A DNA stretch of 64,000 nucleotides, from NCBI GenBank assembly GCA_013365325.1, contig JABVXV010000053.1, positions 62,001 to 126,000 of the forward strand, written 5' to 3'. The stretch's first letter is position 1. Each line of letters opens with the position of its first letter. The notes below the pieces were generated by a model that was not told the origin of the DNA, made no database searches, and was given only the letters and a program-made list of their open reading frames with translations. The DNA is from Dipetalonema caudispina. Its lineage: Eukaryota > Nematoda > Chromadorea > Rhabditida > Onchocercidae. Shown here piece after piece: positions 1-11,753 of the stretch. The translations under genes and the position numbers were made by a program.

Positions 1-2
1 AG

Positions 3-909
3 GATCGGAATTCCATTAAGAATGTTAACAACAATTTGCCAATTCTGGAGTGTTCTACTGAATGTTCTTGCTCATTCTTTCCAGATAATTGTAAAAACAG
101 ATGTGTCCAGTTAGGCCCCTCACTTCCCCTCGAGGCTAGTCTTTCTGTTATAGATTCAACAAGACTTCCGCTATCCTGTTTGAAGACAAAGTTTCTCTCA
201 ATTTTAGGTCTTTGATGCTGGTGAAAAAGGTTGTGGCTTACAGTGTAGAGAGCTAATTAAAAAAGGTCGCTTTGTTATTGAATATATTGGAGAAGTAATT
301 GGACCGGACGAAATAGAGAAACGTCAATCCGACAAAAATTATGTTCTCACGATTAAGGAAGTTTTCCGAGGTGGTTAACCTTCTATTATGATATCCCAAT
401 GATTTCTCGTAAAAACTTCCCTTATCTACCTGCCTTTTTTTCTGTTCTCGCATCGTTTCATTGTTGTTACAGCTGTTCTACGTTAAAAAGGAAAGGAAAT
501 ACTTCAACTTCAGTTTTCCCTTATTTTTCATAAGTTTATTCCTTTCAGCCATCAAACTAAAGATTGAAAGTCTGTTTTTTTTTAATAGATTTCACTTTTT
601 CTAATAAGATTGATTTGTTGCATCAATTAATGAATGAATTTAGATCACACTGAAGTGACATACATCGATCCATCACTACGTGGGAATCAATCACGATTCA
701 TAAATCATGGTTGTAATCCTAACTTGATAATGATCCTTGTGAGGTATGGTACTCCACAGGTACACGTTGGTCTGTTTGCGCTTCGTGATATACCTGCTTA
801 TGAAGAGCTCACCTACGATTATGGTGCTAGTGCTTCGGAATTTTGTCTCAAGAAATGTTTGTGTGGTAGTACGAGTTGCCGACTGTTTCTTCCTGCCGCT
901 ATTTCATAG
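3..909 (+). CDS. SETMAR-type SET-domain histone-lysine methyltransferase (3' part)
   Basis: Nuclear enzyme that should transfer methyl groups from SAM to histone H3 lysine. Three exons fit: 3-134, 208-370 and 644-909, giving 186 visible residues; the 5' end is off the window. The first exon holds the end of a cysteine-rich pre-SET (ECSTECSC, NCKNRC). The SET core follows (GCGLQCREL, FVIEYIGEVIG, YVLTIKEVF, RFINHGCNPNL, ELTYDYG), then a post-SET CLCGSTSCRLFLP. Order and spacing follow the SET half of human SETMAR; no transposase is attached. The usual NHSC motif reads NHGC. Intron 1 (135-207) fits only with a GC donor; the GT donors nearby break the frame or remove about ten conserved-spacing residues. 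An AATAAA lies 86 bases after the stop. The family is clear; which nematode set gene it is, and whether it is active, are not. Confidence 0.85.
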
Positions 910-994
910 CATGTCACCTGGGACGTCGTGTATCTCTTCCTTTAATAATCAGTTCTTAAATCCATACATTTTTGCTTGATACCGATTACTATTT

Positions 995-1000
995 AATAAA
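995..1000 (+). other. Polyadenylation signal of the SET gene
   Basis: A canonical AATAAA lies 86 bases after the SET-gene stop, a normal nematode 3'UTR length. It is the first such hexamer downstream. Confidence 0.55.
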
Positions 1001-1148
1001 TTATAGCATAGTTAGAATTGAACAACTTCATTTCAAGTTTAGTTGCACTATTTTTATGTTTCAAAGCAGTAGAAAAATTTTTTTTTGCACAAAGTGATAG
1101 AGTGGTTCTTAGCGAAAGCGGTACGAGAGATGTGAGAAATTTGTAGAG

Positions 1149-1199
1149 GTGAGTTAAGAAATTAGGATATTTTGGAATTTTTGAACTTCAATTTTGCAG
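1149..1199 (+). other. Candidate short intron in an unassigned transcript
   Basis: A near-consensus donor (GAG then GTGAGTT) is followed 51 bp on by a strong acceptor (AATTTTGCAG). Intron size and signals match the real introns in this window. Flanking sequence has no long reading frame; the first ATG after the acceptor is at 1256 and opens only 21 codons with a hydrophobic start. It could be a 5'UTR intron or part of a noncoding RNA, or chance. Confidence 0.3.
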
Positions 1200-1564
1200 T
1201 TTCTATTCATACCGATTGTGTTTGTACGGTGCAAAGGTTGAGAGATTTGCGATTGATGAAATTTAAGTTCCTGATTGTAGGTTTTGAGGCTTATGCATCG
1301 GTTGTATGCTTTTTTAGATAATGTAGTACTTCGATTGTCAACTCATTTTGTTGTAAAAGTGGAATGTCTCGCGTTATTGAACTCTTGAAATTGTTTTAAT
1401 CAAAAAATAAATATTTTTGAAAGAGAAAGAAGCGAATTCACATTATTAATCAGTTTCTCATTTTGCGGGACCAAAATTTTTGTGCATGCATATGGCACGC
1501 TGTGCCAACTATCGTATGTATAAAGCGGTCAGGTCGTGCCTTTAGGTGTGTGATTCTGTAAACG

Positions 1565-1672
1565 ATGACAAACAAAAAAATGTCGCAGGAGAACTACGGT
1601 GAAACTCAGGTTGAGAAGTTCGCAGTTCGTTGGAGTATATACTGCCAAACTTCTCTTGGCGATGCCCACTAG
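1565..1672 (+). CDS. Small ORF of 35 codons, unrecognised
   Basis: The ORF starts MTNKKMSQENYGETQ and ends LGDAH. It is mostly hydrophilic, has a single Cys and lies in a locally less AT-rich patch, so its composition is more protein-like than surrounding frames. There is no signal peptide and no family match that I know. An in-frame stop lies two codons before the ATG. It could be a short peptide gene, a terminal exon, or chance. Confidence 0.22.
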   Translation: MTNKKMSQENYGETQVEKFAVRWSIYCQTSLGDAH

Positions 1673-2776
1673 TTCCGTAATTAAAATAACTAGTTAGATT
1701 CAAATTCTAAAATTAAGATACTAAGTCAGAAATTTATATGAGCATGTAAAGAAAAGTCACAACTGAAATCAATATGAGAAACATATATAATCAGTTAAGC
1801 AATCCCAAAGTCCTGCTTATTCTTTGATTTTTAAATTAGTTCTTCAGCTCATTATCAGTGTTGCCATTTCTTGAAATCTGTTTTGTTACTCTCTTTTTGT
1901 CCTTGAGCAGAAGATACAAAAGGGATCACATGATACAATTAAAAGACTTAGATTTATGATGACGAACAATAGTTTGAATATATCCGTGTAATATCGTATA
2001 TAATCCAATGTATTAAAGATTTTTTTTTTTCTTTTCTTTTTTTGGTTGCAGTGACAGAATTTGATAGGAAAGCTTTTACTAACAACGAAACTGTACCAGT
2101 TGATATAAACAATTTTTGAATTTGGATAGAGAGAATGAAAATGTGCTTGCAAGAAGAGAATTCGAAGCTGAAAAAATAACCAGTTAATTTTATAATGCAT
2201 ATGGAATGAGATGTTTGATTGGGAGGACTCATTTAACGTGATAATAAGAAATACGAAAAAACATGTTAATTAGAGCAAATGTGGGACAGAGATTGTTCGA
2301 TGAGGTATTATAGCTTTTCTTCATCAACTAATTTTCCACAACGAATTGCGCAGCAAATAATAATGATATCAGCTTGCAGTGACTACACCTAGCACCAGAA
2401 ATTAGCTTTATGGAAGCTTACCCTATATAAATGCTACAGCAGTGGACTTGCTGAATTATAAACTCTTTCCGGCGCAGCACTCCTCGTATTTGATCCTTCC
2501 ATCGATTTCATTATTAACACAGGATTTTTTACATAATACTTTGTTACAACTTTTAAATGTTTGTTTAACATATAGTTCTGAGGAATTTTTGAAAATTTAA
2601 CTTCAGCTGTGAGCAGCGAACTACATTGCAGTACTGGTATATAACAAAGATATTTACTGGATTTTTGTTCAATTTCGGAGAGAAGTAATTCAACATAAAA
2701 ATTCAAATAATTTGAATGCAAATTTGAAATATCGAAGATATGGGAAGGTGAAAAGAATAAAACTTTTACTCACTCG

Positions 2777-2790
2777 TATAATTCTTTCAG
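2777..2790 (+). promoter_or_regulatory. Probable spliced-leader trans-splice acceptor of the EF-hand gene
   Basis: A pyrimidine-rich acceptor ending ATTCTTTCAG lies 26 bases before the start codon at 2817, with no matching upstream coding exon seen. This is the usual look of an SL1 site in nematodes, and it supports 2817 as the start rather than the upstream in-frame ATG at 2712. Confidence 0.45.
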
Positions 2791-2816
2791 TAAAATTAAC
2801 AACGAAAAAGTTCTTG

Positions 2817-4305
2817 ATGAAATTGTTCATAGTTTTATTGATCATTGTGGAAATAATCACCAGTGAAACAAAATCAGAAACGATCGCAACTGCAGCACTC
2901 CCTTCACCAACATCCGTTCTAAATGCGCATGCTTCACCAATACCTGTCGAAATTACACCTATACCTGCCGATGATTTTAGTCCAAGATTCGATGGTTTGA
3001 ATTCAATATATTTTAAAAAGATTATCATGTTGAAAAGTGATAATTTTTGATTCCATGGGAATGTCTCTCATGTCCATTCTGCATGGCATTCTAGGGATAT
3101 TTCCCAAAACGAGTGTGTGCTTTAGTTTCAGCAATATTTTTTATATCGTTTTGCAATTCGCATAAAATTAAAATTCTTTTTTTTATCACAAAAACTTATT
3201 TTACTCTAATTAGCAGCGTTATTAAGGTAGGGTTCCTTTCAAATATTTGTGAATTTCATACTTGTATATAAGCAGTTCCATTATTTTTTCACATTTCAAC
3301 TGATATTTCCGCTGAGACAAATTCCTTTTTTAAATGGAAATCATATTTTGTTGTTCAAAGCAAAAATTTTTGGGATATTCCTTTGAGGAAAAAACAGAAA
3401 TACTTTTAAGAAAGAAATAGTCTTCTGTTTACAATAAATTGGTAACAAACAATGATATTGCTATTCATGACTTATTTTGAATTATGCAAATTTTAGCAAT
3501 TATGTATATTATTTCCAGTCTCATTATTATTAATTACAAATTATATGCATTTAAGTTCCTTTTGTTCAGAATTTAGACGCATCGATTCAAACGGTGATCA
3601 GCAAATTACATTTGCAGAATTTATATTAGCCGATCGGCCATACATTGAGGATAAATCGCGATTGTATCACAAACAAGATTTAAATGGTATTTGTTTCTGA
3701 AATATCTCCTTGTTCAAAATTTTTTCCTTTCTGATGAAAAAATTTGAAGCTTTTTTAGCAGTAAAAAATCCTTCTGTTGAAATGAATCTCATACCAAAAA
3801 GACGCTACATACTACTTCTGAGGCTAGTCTTAATTATCTGAATGTATAGCAATTTATTTTAATATCAATATCATTTGTCAAAGTAAAAATATCAATCTTC
3901 TTCAACTGGATCTTAGGTGATGGTATTGTAAGCAAAAATGAATTTGCCTCGTATCATCGTAAAAAAGAAGAAGAGCGTCGACTGAGAGAACAGCAAGCTG
4001 AAAATTTTTTTAAACAGTTGGTGAGTCTTGTAGAAATTTTTTCTTCTAATATTAAAAACTATTTGTACGATGTATCAAAAATAATCAATATTAACCGAAA
4101 TTTTCTTGAATTCCAAAGAAATAATTGATGAATCTCTTTGCAGGAGGTACCGTTTACTCAACCATTCGGTTTTGGATTCCCGCAGAATCCATTTTTCCCA
4201 TCAAATAGTCGGCCTATTCAAGATACGGTGCGCAATAGTTCTTCGTTGGCAGTGCCGTCAACTAAAGAAAACAGTAATGGCACTTTGCAGTTCTTACTTC
4301 GATAA
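2817..4305 (+). CDS. Secreted EF-hand calcium-binding protein
   Basis: Exons 2817-2994, 3570-3686, 3917-4020 and 4144-4305 join in phase to give 186 residues. The start MKLFIVLLIIVEIITS is a signal peptide, followed by a Ser/Thr/Pro/Ala-rich spacer. Two canonical EF-hand loops follow: DSNGDQQITFAEF (about residues 64-76) and DLNGDGIVSKNEF (about 97-109). The second loop is split by an intron after its Asn codon. A charged helix rich in Lys, Glu and Arg follows (KKEEERRLREQQ), then a Phe/Pro-rich tail ending LQFLLR. There is no KDEL-type ER signal and no TM, so it is probably secreted or lumenal and binds Ca2+. It resembles small nematode EF-hand secretory proteins; I cannot assign an ortholog. 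The start is favoured by the acceptor 26 bases upstream. Confidence 0.8.
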
Positions 4306-4738
4306 TTTTATTTGTAAAATTTACTTTTAATTTATTATATGGTTATGCATTATTATGACATTGTTTCCATATGGTTTTTCAATGTCCAATTAATTCATTT
4401 ATAAAGATCTTTGACCTTCGATCTTTGCTTTTTCTTGCTGACTAACTTTATACTTCCTCAATTTTTGCATGAAAAAAGATAGACTTTATTTCGTATGGAA
4501 AACATCAATGTTCATTATAGGTAACATGTCGAAGTAAAAGTGTTTAGCATTGAAATTTATAATAAAATCAAGTTACTTTGGAAAATTGATATTAATAGAA
4601 GATTTAATTCTGGAGAAGCCAATAAGAAAAAATAAGAATACGAAGTGTCGCAATGTTTACCATATTCTTCACGAAAAGCTTGACAGACTAATACAGTGTA
4701 CGACTTCAGATTATGGAAATTATAAAAACCATTAGTTT

Positions 4739-4768
4739 CAGTTCTGGATGTGATAATATCCAGAACTG
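4739..4768. repeat. 11-bp perfect inverted repeat with 8-nt spacer
   Basis: The arms at 4739-4749 and 4758-4768 are exact reverse complements and fairly GC-balanced for this AT-rich region. It would fold into a stable hairpin in RNA of either strand. It lies about 430 bases after the EF-hand stop, so it could be in that gene's 3' region. Confidence 0.6.
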
Positions 4769-5852
4769 GCTGATATACTGTTGGACTAACTCTTTGGATA
4801 CAGAATTGAAAAGTACCATCTGATGTATTTATTTATTGGGAGATTGCAACGATACCAATGTTTCGCTTCTTATGGGACACATAAAAAATGGCGGAAAGTT
4901 CATCTATCTGTAAACTATTTCACCTGCCATACACCAATCAACTTTGAATCAATCTGTTCATTATTGATACAATTAAATTTCTTTTTGTTTCCGATCCTGC
5001 ATATTTTAAATTAAACATTTTTAACATTACGTTTATTTGTGAAAAAAGCCAAAAGTAACTTTAATTTAGAAATTTCAACACCATAAATTTTTGAATAATC
5101 TGTGTAATCTTATCTGTTATGGCTTAAAATGCCCGATTTGTGGATATTCAAGATATTGCTAGGCTTTCGACAACACTACTTTTTTGTTGGCTGTTTCTGA
5201 ATAATTTATGAGTAATTTATAATTTCTTTGCTTGCTGAATAGGCTGCTTCTTTTTCTGAAATTAATTTAATGACAAGGGGATGCAACAAGTTACTTCTGG
5301 TTTATTTGGACAATATAAATTGATTTTATTTGAGGTTGAAGTGCAGTTGAAGGTTATTTTTTCTCATGAATGGTGATGTTATGTCTGAAATCCTATGGGA
5401 ACAGTCATGTATCAGACTATGTTTTTCTTCCTCATTTCCTCTTTACAGTGAATTCGATATTCAGCATGAAAATTGCCACTTACAATTTACAACTATTTTC
5501 TATATCAAAGCAATATCGGAGTCCCTAAACTTAACTTTTATCAGTCTTTATTTCAAATTTTCAAGGATTAGTAGAATTTTAAAAATAACAGATTATCTTT
5601 AAGTAAGTCCGAATCAAATTTAGAATATAAGAAAATATCGATAATTTTAAAACATTTTACTAATCCTAATCAATTGGTCAGAAAATTTCCTTCCCAACTT
5701 ATCAGAAATACATAGTTTATTAGAACTTGTGATCTAAAAAACTGATTGAATGCAACTATGAAATATAATCCATCCTTATTTCATCTATTCGTTTGGAAAC
5801 TTTGAGCATAAATGACACTTTTGTTTTTTTAATTTTCTATTTTATTTGTTTT

Positions 5853-5896
5853 AAAATTGAATATATTAATGTTTCAACATTAATATATTCAATTTT
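5853..5896. repeat. Near-perfect 44-bp palindrome
   Basis: Two 21-nt arms (5853-5873 and 5876-5896) are exact reverse complements separated by only 2 nt. The sequence is almost all A and T. It could extrude as a cruciform or mark a replication or rearrangement-prone site. Confidence 0.75.
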
Positions 5897-6505
5897 TTTC
5901 TTTCAGTTTTTATTATTTACAGTCCATCATTCGTTTCGGAAAATACGAAAATGTTTTAACTTTCTCCATGCGCAAATTTAAATTATTCATGGACATATAG
6001 TATTTCTGAATATATTTAATTACAAATTTCTGAATTTCTTCACTACTGAAGTTACTAACATTTAACCATCACTTGATACGAAGCATCTTGCGCGAAAAAC
6101 GTAACTGCAATCATACACGAATCTCTGAATAAGATTTGTTACATCAACCATCAGTCGTTTGATTCAAGTTGCTCAATTTTTTTTATATTTCCGGGAAATA
6201 ATGATGTATACTTCGTAATTCATACTAATATTTGTCCATGGTTTGAAAACGCCGAAATTTTCATACCTTATTATGATTTCGTAATGTATCCGCATGCACT
6301 CAATTGTAGACTAAAGCTTAATTTACGTGTATCTTCGTCTATCTGCCCCATGCATAATGCTGTCTCTAAGATTTTTTTTCTAATTTCTGATTGGGATCTT
6401 GTAAATTTGAGAAAAATTGAGTTTAAAGCTACAATACATTACCATATCTCCATAATACACGATCTGTACACCCATACTTATTTGTATATAAGGAGCTGTA
6501 ATCAG

Positions 6506-6639
6506 TATTCGATTCGTTACATGAGTCTATCAGTAGCAATAGTATCGATCAGCAATCCATCGGATGTGAAGAGAAGGAATCGAATGAATATTCAATGTTC
6601 AACAACAAGACCAGACACTATCAGTCAACAAACAAATAG
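6506..6639 (+). CDS. Coding-like patch, possible terminal exon, unrecognised
   Basis: After an acceptor-like ATCAG at 6501-6505, one frame stays open for 43 residues to a stop at 6637-6639. Its composition is unusually polar (Ser, Asn, Gln, Glu, Asp; for example SISSNSIDQQSIGCEEKE), unlike the Phe/Leu/Lys/Ile of random AT-rich frames. A second, longer frame (6284-6733) overlaps it, also with a polar Thr/Arg-rich end (to the stop after INKVFAQG). At most one is real. I found no donor exon for it and no family match. Confidence 0.2.
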
Positions 6640-9600
6640 GACTGAAACAGTTGAAATGATAAGATTAACCAAATCGGCTATTGCAAGAAATAAAAATGTT
6701 ATATCTATTAATAAAGTTTTTGCACAAGGATGAAGCCTAAAGTTTACCGAGAAGTTATACAATTTTTTTTACATATATTCATTTCCGAAGTTTATTAAGA
6801 ATTGCAAATTTCTTAATTTAGCTGTATTGGTGAAATGTAAAATATTTGCAATGAACTGCATTCTTTCTACAATATTTATTTCATGCTTTCTTCTATTCCG
6901 ATACCTTTACGATGTGTTAATCTTGCCAATGATATATCAAATTCAACAGATTACACGTTCAAATAATTCTTTTTTTCTTGTGGATTTTATAAATTTAATT
7001 ATCACAAAATATCCATGGAAATAAGTTTAAAATGTATTAGATTAGTGTTGGCAAACAGCAATAGGAAGGAATCTATGAATATCAGCTCAAACTTCCACTT
7101 CTTTTTATCTGAAGTAAAGAGGGTTTTGTTATTTCCTTAAAGTATCTTCCTGCTTAAGCAATTCAGCGAAAACGTTCAATGCACTTGGATTTTATACACA
7201 CCACTGAATAAATTCAGTTTCAAGCTGATGATCGGTCGTTGCTTTTCAATATACCCTAATTTTGAAATTTTAAATTTTTTAGCATATCTCGACTCCTTTT
7301 CATCCACTACTGCCAATTTCTTTCCCTTCTTCAATTAAAATCTTTTCTAAATTTACTTCTAACAGCGTCTGTTCGTTTGGTTAATATTTGTTTAACATTT
7401 TATTTTGCCTAAAATTCCTTAAATTTAGTAGTTTTCTTCAAGTGCATTTACTTTCACTTAAAAGTTGCCAACGTAACTGAAAAAAAAAAAAACAGTAACA
7501 AATGCACCAATTTCTTTCTCCACTATAAATTTCGTATAAGCTTTTGAAATGTAATTATAAGATTTCAATTCTATGACAAGTTTCAGGAAGCGTCAAGAAA
7601 ACTGAGGAAACAATTTACCACTACGATAGATTAAATTTTACAAAAATATGCTACTGTTAGCCTGATTAAGGGGAGGGGAGAGTGATAATGCTAAGGGGAC
7701 CGCATAGTATGAAAAATGTCGTATGAATACATTTCAGAAAACAAACTTCAAATCGTACCAATATCAGTTACAATTAGTAATGGGAATTTTTTGATATAAT
7801 TTATTCTTATCCTCAAATATAAGCTAATCTTATAAGGGTAAGTTAAAAGATTTAGACATTCTTATAGTCACTGTATTAGTTCCAACTATCAAGGATAAGC
7901 TTTTGTATTATTGAAACAAAAGTATCATGGCAGCATCATTTAATGAGATTTAGCCATGTTCCTTCAGGCCTAACATTGTGTTGCCAGTCTTCTCTGCCTC
8001 TTTGTTAAACCTTGTTTGTCGAAATTTGCTTTTGGTGAGTTAACATAAAGCAGCACTGAGTTTCTCCGTTATAATTCCTTGGCTGATAACTCAAGCTGCA
8101 TGTCATCCTCAGCCAGTGCTTCAAAATTTGTTGTTTTCCACATCCTTTTAATAAGATGTATTCGGTCTTCAGTTTGCTTACCCTTCCAATAGCTGCACTA
8201 TCATATACTCTTTGCTTTACATATTTTAATTTATTTCTACAATAGAAGATGGCACTTTTCGTTCGATTTTTAAATAAGCTAACATTAATTACTAAATGAA
8301 TTTACAAAATATTTCTCTCCTGACTTCCGGTTTTCCGGAACTAAAGTTTGATATCATTTTTAACTGACGACTGAAAAAATTAGTAAAACCTCTGTGGTGT
8401 TTGTTCATTGTAGAATTTTTGTCATTGTATGCAAAACACAGTTAACTCAGTTAGTGACTGTTCGTCTTAAATTATTTCGCATTTGTTATTCAGAAGGAAA
8501 ATTTTCTTCTGCTTTCTGCAAGCGTTATTCGAGTCGTTTCTATGGATTAATTTGTTATCGTTTGATATTTCAACCTTGGCATATTGTTTAAATGTAAAAT
8601 ATTTTTATGAAGTCATTTAACCTTCTTTATCGTGAAGGATATCATCTGTGATTCTGTTTTTTCAACTTAATGTTACTCATGTGGCCAATATACTTGAATA
8701 ACGTTTGGAGCAGCAACCTAATAAATAATCATTTAAAACATTTTAGAAATATAAAATAGCATCAATCAGAAAATGCTGCTTTTCTTCAAGCGGTTCTTTA
8801 GAAGCAAATTTCTTCTTCTGTAAATTTGGCATTGAAAAAATTTCTGCGATATTGAAATTACTGAAATCTGATTAAACAAGTCTGGCAATAATTTCCTTAA
8901 GCTTTAAGAGACTGAAACTACTCGCTACATTTGTTAACTACACCAGTTTTCATTGATTAGGTAGTAGCTTTTAATTGATAATGATGATCTGTCGATTCCA
9001 TTCAATATCATTATTATAATATTCCTGTTAACTGCTGAAAATTTTGATATTAATGTTGAGATTCGTACCTGTATTGGCCTTGCAGCAAATCATTTTTCGA
9101 AAATTAAACTCTCTCCTAGAATGCAATACTGCAGAATGAATTCACCTTCCATCATTACTAAATCGCTTCTTTCATAGTAATAATAATACAAATAAATCAG
9201 ATTTATACAGCTGTATATTGCAGTACTGAAGGGGGAAGTGATTAAATTAAAGAAAAATTCAATGAAACTTGTATTTTAAAATAAAAATTTATCTAACTAG
9301 TTTGTTTTTTCGAGAAGTTTCGGAAGTTTCTTTTCGGTTGAAAATTCCTTGTTTAAAATTTGACAGCAAAACAAGTAGACTCAACTTTACCATTGAAACT
9401 TATACATTATTAATTCAAGTTAAGATAATGCTATATCAGTTCCATTTTAAGTAAAAATCGGTTTCATGTTTTAATTAATAGGAAGAGCAATTATCACGCG
9501 TTGTTTCTGCTTGCAAAAATTCTTTGTAAAATTAGAAGTTATCCGAAAAAAAAAGATTTACTCTTTTATGTCTTTAATCTTAAAACGAAACAAATTCGAC

Positions 9601-9829
9601 AAAAGTTTGAATAATAGTCGAAGGAGCAGATAACTAGCTATTGTCTGATGATGATGTGATAATATGACTGTGTATGAGCAAAAGCCTCTTTTCCCGATTA
9701 CATAGCCTTAACCAGCTTCTCCCTCCCTTTCTGAGTTTTTAAGAATCTCAATTGGTGCATTGCCAAAGCTCTGCTTTGCCTCATCAAACTCCAATCGAAT
9801 GTTGGCCATACTTTAACTTTCACTTGCAA

Positions 9830-9864
9830 TCCCCCCCCTCTCCCCCCTCCCTTCCCTCCTTTCT
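9830..9864. repeat. Homopyrimidine tract
   Basis: About 35 consecutive C and T on the + strand, with C-runs of eight and six, stand out sharply in AT-rich surroundings. A tract like this can form triplex (H-DNA) structure and often lies in regulatory DNA. It sits about 1.9 kb upstream of lad-2. Confidence 0.6.
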
Positions 9865-11710
9865 ACTATTTCAACATTTTCTCTGATCCTCTTCTAATTC
9901 TTTGTTTAACAGAAAAGTGAAAAACAAAGTTTGGATTGATTTGTTTCATTCTAATGTTATTATCATTATTTTGTTGCTTTAGTTTATCTTACAGCTAATA
10001 CTCAAATTTCAATTTAAATTTCTATGGAAAATTGTTGGAAAAAGTTTGCTATATAAAACTAAAGTTTGGGAACGGAAAATAAAATATTTCTGTCTCATGA
10101 AGGACAATTAAAATCTTTCTTCTAATTTGTAAAACAGTTAGTTTGGAGCCAGTTGGACGTTAATCAAATCAATTTCATTTGTCTCTAACGAGTTTGCTCC
10201 TTTTGCATTTTATTTTTCGTTATTTCCAGCCTAGAATGCTTAAATCGAAGCAACAACTTATGCTATAAAAATAAATTGATGACCTATCTTTGTCCATTCT
10301 GTGACTTTAAAGAAGCTGGAAACGTTTGTTGTCCTCTCACTTTCTCAAAACATTATGTGATCTCAATATTTGTAAATTTCAGGTTGTATGTCGATCATCA
10401 TTTATTATCTATTCAGTTAAAATCCTTTCCTTGAAAAATAATTTCATCTGCAATCTTCAAAATGAGCTATGTATCTGTGGTGCAAAATTTTCAAGAATAT
10501 TTCTTGATTTTCAAAACAATTTAATGGTTGAAAAACGAATACGAATGATGCGATGATTTAATAAGATAGTTTTTTTTCCTGTTTTTTTTTTTTTTTTTTT
10601 TTTACAAATAATGGGAAAAAAGTAAAATTGTACGTCGAACTAAAAAGTAATTATTTATGAAACCTTCTACAAAAATATACCTTTAAGGAAAAGGATTTCG
10701 TTTCTTCTATGAAACAAAGTTAGAGATTAGTTTGTCAATTAAGAGCATTCAGTCATCCAACTATCGATGTATTTGGAATGAAAAATAGCAATTCTTTACA
10801 AAACGATAAATCTAATCATTTCCTTATCGCCGTTTTGTCATATTTGTCATCTCTTCTTCTTCTTCTAATGTCCAATTAAATCCAGAAAAAAAAAAAAAAA
10901 AAAGCAGATATGATTAAAAATAACTATTCTAAGCATTAATATCCATAGATGGATCATTTAAAAAAAAAAAAGAAAAAAAACAAAAGACTGCTTTCATGAA
11001 AGTATGAAAAAGCTAAACGAAATTGGGAATGAAAATGAAAAAATGGAAAGAAGCCTATACTGGAAAATAAATTGTGATTTTGAAGAGTCCAAAATTTTAA
11101 ATTTAAATTTAAGAATTACTAGTTATGCTTGCAAACTCTGTAAAAGCACGAGCATTTGAAAAAATTTCACTAAGAAGGATGGCTTTCGATTTAGAAAATT
11201 TTAGTTGCTCGCAATTGAAGACAATTTTGTGATTTTTAACCACATAACTCTACTTGAACAGACGACTCAATTCAATCTTTGAATTAAACTGGCACAACTG
11301 TTCAAAATAATTTGCTTGACTACAAATGTTTTGGCGTAGCATTTCGCATAGTTTGCATTTCTTCCGGAAGGCTATAAATAATCAAAAAATTTCCGCTTAA
11401 TTAAAGTCATTTAAAATACTTTATCAAAAAATAATTAGGCCAACATTCTCAATAGAAGGGAAACTTCGTAGATTTTTCAGTCATTAATTTATTGAGTTTT
11501 TATTTTCCCCCACAATATTCAAAATAAAAATGTTAACTTTTGTGGATTGCCAACATTCGTTCAATCGACATTTATTTATCCTAACATTTAATTGCAGCTT
11601 TTAAATTAACTTAAAAAATAAGTTTAAAAATAATTTTAAAATACTTATATTTTAACATTTACAGTTTTTGAATTTATAATCGAATTATAGTTCTTCTCTT
11701 CACTGTATCG

Positions 11711-11724
11711 TCTTTTCTAAACAG
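11711..11724 (+). promoter_or_regulatory. Probable trans-splice acceptor of lad-2
   Basis: A pyrimidine-rich acceptor (TCTTTTCTAAACAG) ends 29 bases before the lad-2 start codon at 11754. No upstream coding exon is needed, since exon 1 already carries the signal peptide. This fits a spliced-leader site or the end of a 5'UTR intron. Confidence 0.4.
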
Positions 11725-11753
11725 TTGTGTTACGACAGTATCAGTGACCGGCA

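Larger units (their letters stand above)
1001..2776. other. Intergenic stretch with a possible small spliced transcript
   Basis: No recognisable protein gene. The only coding-like or processing-like signals are the small intron at 1149-1199 and the 35-codon ORF at 1565-1672, listed separately. A 6-bp inverted repeat with 3-nt spacer lies near 1493-1507. The rest is AT-rich with T-runs, for example around 2020-2040. Confidence 0.5.
4306..11710. other. Long gene-poor interval
   Basis: No gene family is recognisable on either strand over about 7.4 kb. It holds AT-rich sequence, homopolymer runs (for example T24 near 10579-10602), three notable non-coding signals (inverted repeats at 4739 and 5853, pyrimidine tract at 9830) and one coding-like patch at 6506-6639. 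It is probably the 3'UTR and downstream region of the EF-hand gene plus the regulatory region of lad-2. Confidence 0.5.

Noticed and set aside
3..909. SETMAR-style fusion with a mariner transposase
   Set aside because: The frame stops at 909 right after the post-SET and no transposase motifs follow; that fusion is specific to primates.
2690..3028. 112-codon - strand frame opposite EF-hand exon 1
   Set aside because: Antisense shadow of the signal-peptide exon; no family features, while the + strand model splices into two canonical EF hands.
6827..7024. 65-codon hydrophobic frame considered as the lad-2 signal-peptide exon
   Set aside because: Phase and position do not fit; the ATG at 11754 with a phase 1 donor at 11809 gives a clean signal peptide next to Ig1.
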